From Xanthobacteraceae bacterium (lineage in GTDB: Bacteria; Pseudomonadota; Alphaproteobacteria; Rhizobiales; Xanthobacteraceae): a stretch of 64,000 nt of DNA. Numbering within the stretch: position 1 is the stretch's first letter; each line of letters opens with the position of its first letter. Of this stretch, positions 62,174 to 64,000 are shown in pieces. A model generated the notes under the pieces. That model did not search any database, had not been told where the DNA came from, and was given only the letters and a program-made list of their open reading frames with translations. The stretch is taken from contig JALHMF010000008.1 of NCBI GenBank assembly GCA_022844205.1, forward strand, positions 62,001 to 126,000, read 5' to 3'. The translations under genes were made by a program, and so were the position numbers.

Positions 62174-63505
62174 TCACCGCTCACGCAATGCCTCGTCGCG
62201 AAGTAGCCGTGCTGGCTTCAACAGATAATCGAGCACCGTTTTGGAGCCGGTCAGAACTTCGACCGTGGCAACCATTCCCGGAATAATTGGTAGCGGGTGT
62301 TCCTGCGTTCCAAGCGCATTCTTGTCCGTCCGCACGATCACTCGGTAAAAAGTCTCGCCTACCTCGCCTTTTTCGTTGCGCTCGGCGATTGCGTCCGCCG
62401 AAATTCGCTCGACCTTGCCCTTGAGAGATCCATAGACGGACGCGTCGTAGGCCGTAATCTTGACGACTGCATCCTGATCAGGACGGATGAACGCAATGTC
62501 TTGCGGCCGAATCCGTCCTTCAACCAATAGCGAGTCTTCAAGCGGCACGATATCCATCACATTTGCGCCGGGCTGAACCACTGCGCCGACCGTGGTCACG
62601 TTGACCTTGTTGACGATCCCATAGACAGGAGAACGCAGCTCCGTCCGCAGCACGCGATCCTGTGCCGACTTGATATTCTCGTCGAGGACGGCGAGGTCGC
62701 CTTTGGATTTGGCGAGCTCTTCCTGGGCCTGAGACCGGAATGTTGCATGCGCGGTCGAGATTCTGGATTGCGCTTCTTGAAAAGCGGATTCTCCTTTTGC
62801 GATCGTCGCCTTGATCACGTTCAACTGCCCGCGGATTTCGCTCGCCTGGCGGTCGACCCGCAGCATCTCGATCTCGGGCACGATTTTCTGATTATGAAGC
62901 TGCCGCGTGAGTTCAACTTCACGGCTGATGAATTGCCAGTTTTGCGAGAGTTTCGCTTCCTGCGCCCGGAGTTCATCCAGCTCCAGCGACTTCTGACTTT
63001 GCTGCTGGCTCAGCACTTGAATTTCCTGTTCAAGCTTCTTGCTGCGGGCTTCGAAGACGGCGAGTTCGGCGGCCACGGCTCTTGCGACCATTTCCGTCAA
63101 TTCTTTTGAGAATTCCGGTTTGGTCATTCCCTTCGTTTCAGCTTCCAAGCGCTGGACTCTGGCCGCCATCGCAGCCCGCCGCTCACGGATTTCACCAAAC
63201 TGCGCCGCAAAATTCGTATCGTCGATCCGCATTAGCGGCTGATCCTTTTTCACAATAGCGCCTTCCTGTGACAGGATCTCTCGAACAATTCCGCCTTCAA
63301 GTGTTTGCACTACTTGCATCTGCCGAGTCGGAATCACTCGGCCGGAACCCCGCTTAACTTCGTCGAGTACAGCCAAACTCGCCCAAACAAGCCCTACGAA
63401 CATCAGTGCGAGGATTGTCATCAACAGCATGCGAGAGGTACGCGGCGTGCGCAACTCGACAGCCGCACGCACGTCATTCACAAAGGAAAAATCAGTTTGC
63501 CGCAC
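62174..63505 (-). CDS. Type I secretion membrane fusion protein (HlyD/LapC family)
   Basis: A 443-residue periplasmic adaptor linking the inner-membrane ABC exporter to an outer-membrane channel. One N-terminal helix (LLMTILALMFVGLVWASLAVL) is followed by the lipoyl half VVQTLEGGIVREILSQEGAIV, about 170 residues of charged coiled-coil hairpin, the second lipoyl half LRTELRSPVYGIVNKVNV and the C-terminal segment IIPGMVATVEVLTGSKTVLD, typical of the LapC/PrsE/RTX type. It overlaps the ABC gene end by 14 bases, so the two are coupled. Confidence 0.93.
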   Translation of the reverse strand: MRQTDFSFVNDVRAAVELRTPRTSRMLLMTILALMFVGLVWASLAVLDEVKRGSGRVIPTRQMQVVQTLEGGIVREILSQEGAIVKKDQPLMRIDDTNFAAQFGEIRERRAAMAARVQRLEAETKGMTKPEFSKELTEMVARAVAAELAVFEARSKKLEQEIQVLSQQQSQKSLELDELRAQEAKLSQNWQFISREVELTRQLHNQKIVPEIEMLRVDRQASEIRGQLNVIKATIAKGESAFQEAQSRISTAHATFRSQAQEELAKSKGDLAVLDENIKSAQDRVLRTELRSPVYGIVNKVNVTTVGAVVQPGANVMDIVPLEDSLLVEGRIRPQDIAFIRPDQDAVVKITAYDASVYGSLKGKVERISADAIAERNEKGEVGETFYRVIVRTDKNALGTQEHPLPIIPGMVATVEVLTGSKTVLDYLLKPARLLRDEALRER

Positions 63506-64000
63506 TGGCTTTCCCTTCTTTTACAGCCGCTGCAGCAGTTGGTTTGGCGGACCCTATCGGGCCTTGGCGCAGGCGCGCGAGAATGGCGTCGCGCGGACCG
63601 TCGGCGACCAGCCGCCCCTTATCGAAAAGCAATATTCTGTCGACGAGTTCTAGCAGCGAAGGCCTATGCGTGGAAACGAGCATCGTGATCTCGCCCTGAC
63701 TGAGCACTTTCAGGCGTTCGAGAAACTCGTGCTCGCTACGGACGTCGAAATGAGCCGTGGGTTCGTCGAGAAACAAGACCTTCGGTTTACGGATCAGCAC
63801 TCTCGCAAGACCGATTGCTTGCTTCTGGCCTCCGGATAGACTGCGGCCCTGCTCGGCGATGGGCATGTCATAGCCGAGCGGGTGTCCGGCGATAAACGTC
63901 TCAACGCCCGCTAGGCGAGCGGCCTCGATGACTTCCTCGTCGGAAGCGGCGGGCCGGCCAAGCGTAATATTATCTCGTAGCTTGCCGAAGAAGAGGTCAA
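63492..64000 (-). CDS. Type I secretion ABC transporter (LapB/RtxB-like), 3' part
   Basis: C-terminal part of an ATPase that powers export; the start lies beyond the right edge and no stop interrupts the frame up to position 64000. Visible are the Q-loop region (DLFFGKLRDNITLGRP), ABC signature LSGGQKQAIGLAR, Walker B VLFLDEPTAHFDV, and the switch His in LVSTHRPSLLELVDRI. The Asp-Glu of Walker B is intact. It precedes the membrane fusion protein gene and together they form the export pair for the giant adhesin (inference from location). Confidence 0.93.
   Translation of the reverse strand, partial: DLFFGKLRDNITLGRPAASDEEVIEAARLAGVETFIAGHPLGYDMPIAEQGRSLSGGQKQAIGLARVLIRKPKVLFLDEPTAHFDVRSEHEFLERLKVLSQGEITMLVSTHRPSLLELVDRILLFDKGRLVADGPRDAILARLRQGPIGSAKPTAAAAVKEGKASAAN

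Noticed and set aside
1-64000. tRNA or rRNA genes, CRISPR arrays, transposases, integrases, phage genes
   Set aside because: Searched by eye on both strands; no cloverleaf-like genes, regularly spaced repeats or recombinase motifs were recognised. The only repeats are the gene-internal ones and the permease/regulator relics.

Overview
The window reads as chromosomal DNA of an alphaproteobacterium in the order Hyphomicrobiales (Rhizobiales), most like the Bradyrhizobiaceae/Xanthobacteraceae. The evidence is the GC-rich coding style, a complete aap general amino-acid ABC transporter, a FixJ-like regulator, an otsB-GH15-otsA trehalose operon with EcfG/RpoE2-type promoter boxes, and the mix of short ATGA/TGATG gene overlaps. 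The taxon is an inference; no rRNA or tRNA gene is visible. I saw no phage genes, insertion sequence or CRISPR array.

Layout. 1-6.5 kb: the end of a P19-like iron protein, a MASE1-type histidine kinase with a FixJ-like regulator, a TerC-family membrane protein, an ArsB/NhaD-type permease and a universal stress protein. Between them lie relics of a second permease copy and a second response regulator, so this block has been duplicated and decayed. 6.5-14.3 kb: a beta-barrel protein, photolyase, and a sulfur group (cysteine synthase, a TPR protein, mercaptopyruvate sulfurtransferase, persulfide dioxygenase fused to rhodanese). 14.3-18.8 kb: aapJQMP. 18.9-23.1 kb: cystathionine beta-lyase and a three-gene lipid-modification cluster (LpxB-N-like, GT2, GT39). 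23.4-30.7 kb: an Mrp-type cation/proton antiporter operon in the order E-F-G-(A C-terminal part)-B-C-D, followed by two further NuoL/M/N-like subunits and a small membrane protein. 30.9-32.7 kb: an exported methyltransferase-like protein and an exported helical protein.

33-40.2 kb is a carbohydrate/stress block: glycogen-debranching-like enzyme and PfkB on the plus strand, otsB-GH15-otsA on the minus strand. Boxes of the GGAAC-N16/17-(C/G)GTT type sit before the debranching enzyme, pfkB and otsB, which suggests one general-stress regulon.

40.8-64 kb is dominated by one 18-kb gene (41460-59444, 5994 residues). It encodes a giant type I-secreted adhesin with an N-terminal retention-type module, many T1SS/DUF5801-like repeats, three galactose-binding-like modules, a von Willebrand A domain, cadherin-like repeats including a recent 324-bp duplication, and C-terminal RTX repeats. 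Facing it on the minus strand are a glycosyltransferase-like protein, a LapG-like periplasmic cysteine protease, a small unknown protein, a LapC-like membrane fusion protein and the end of a LapB-like ABC exporter. This is the most interesting system in the window. The protease is present, but the di-alanine LapG target appears to be replaced at the expected place in the adhesin, and no LapD-like c-di-GMP receptor is in view.
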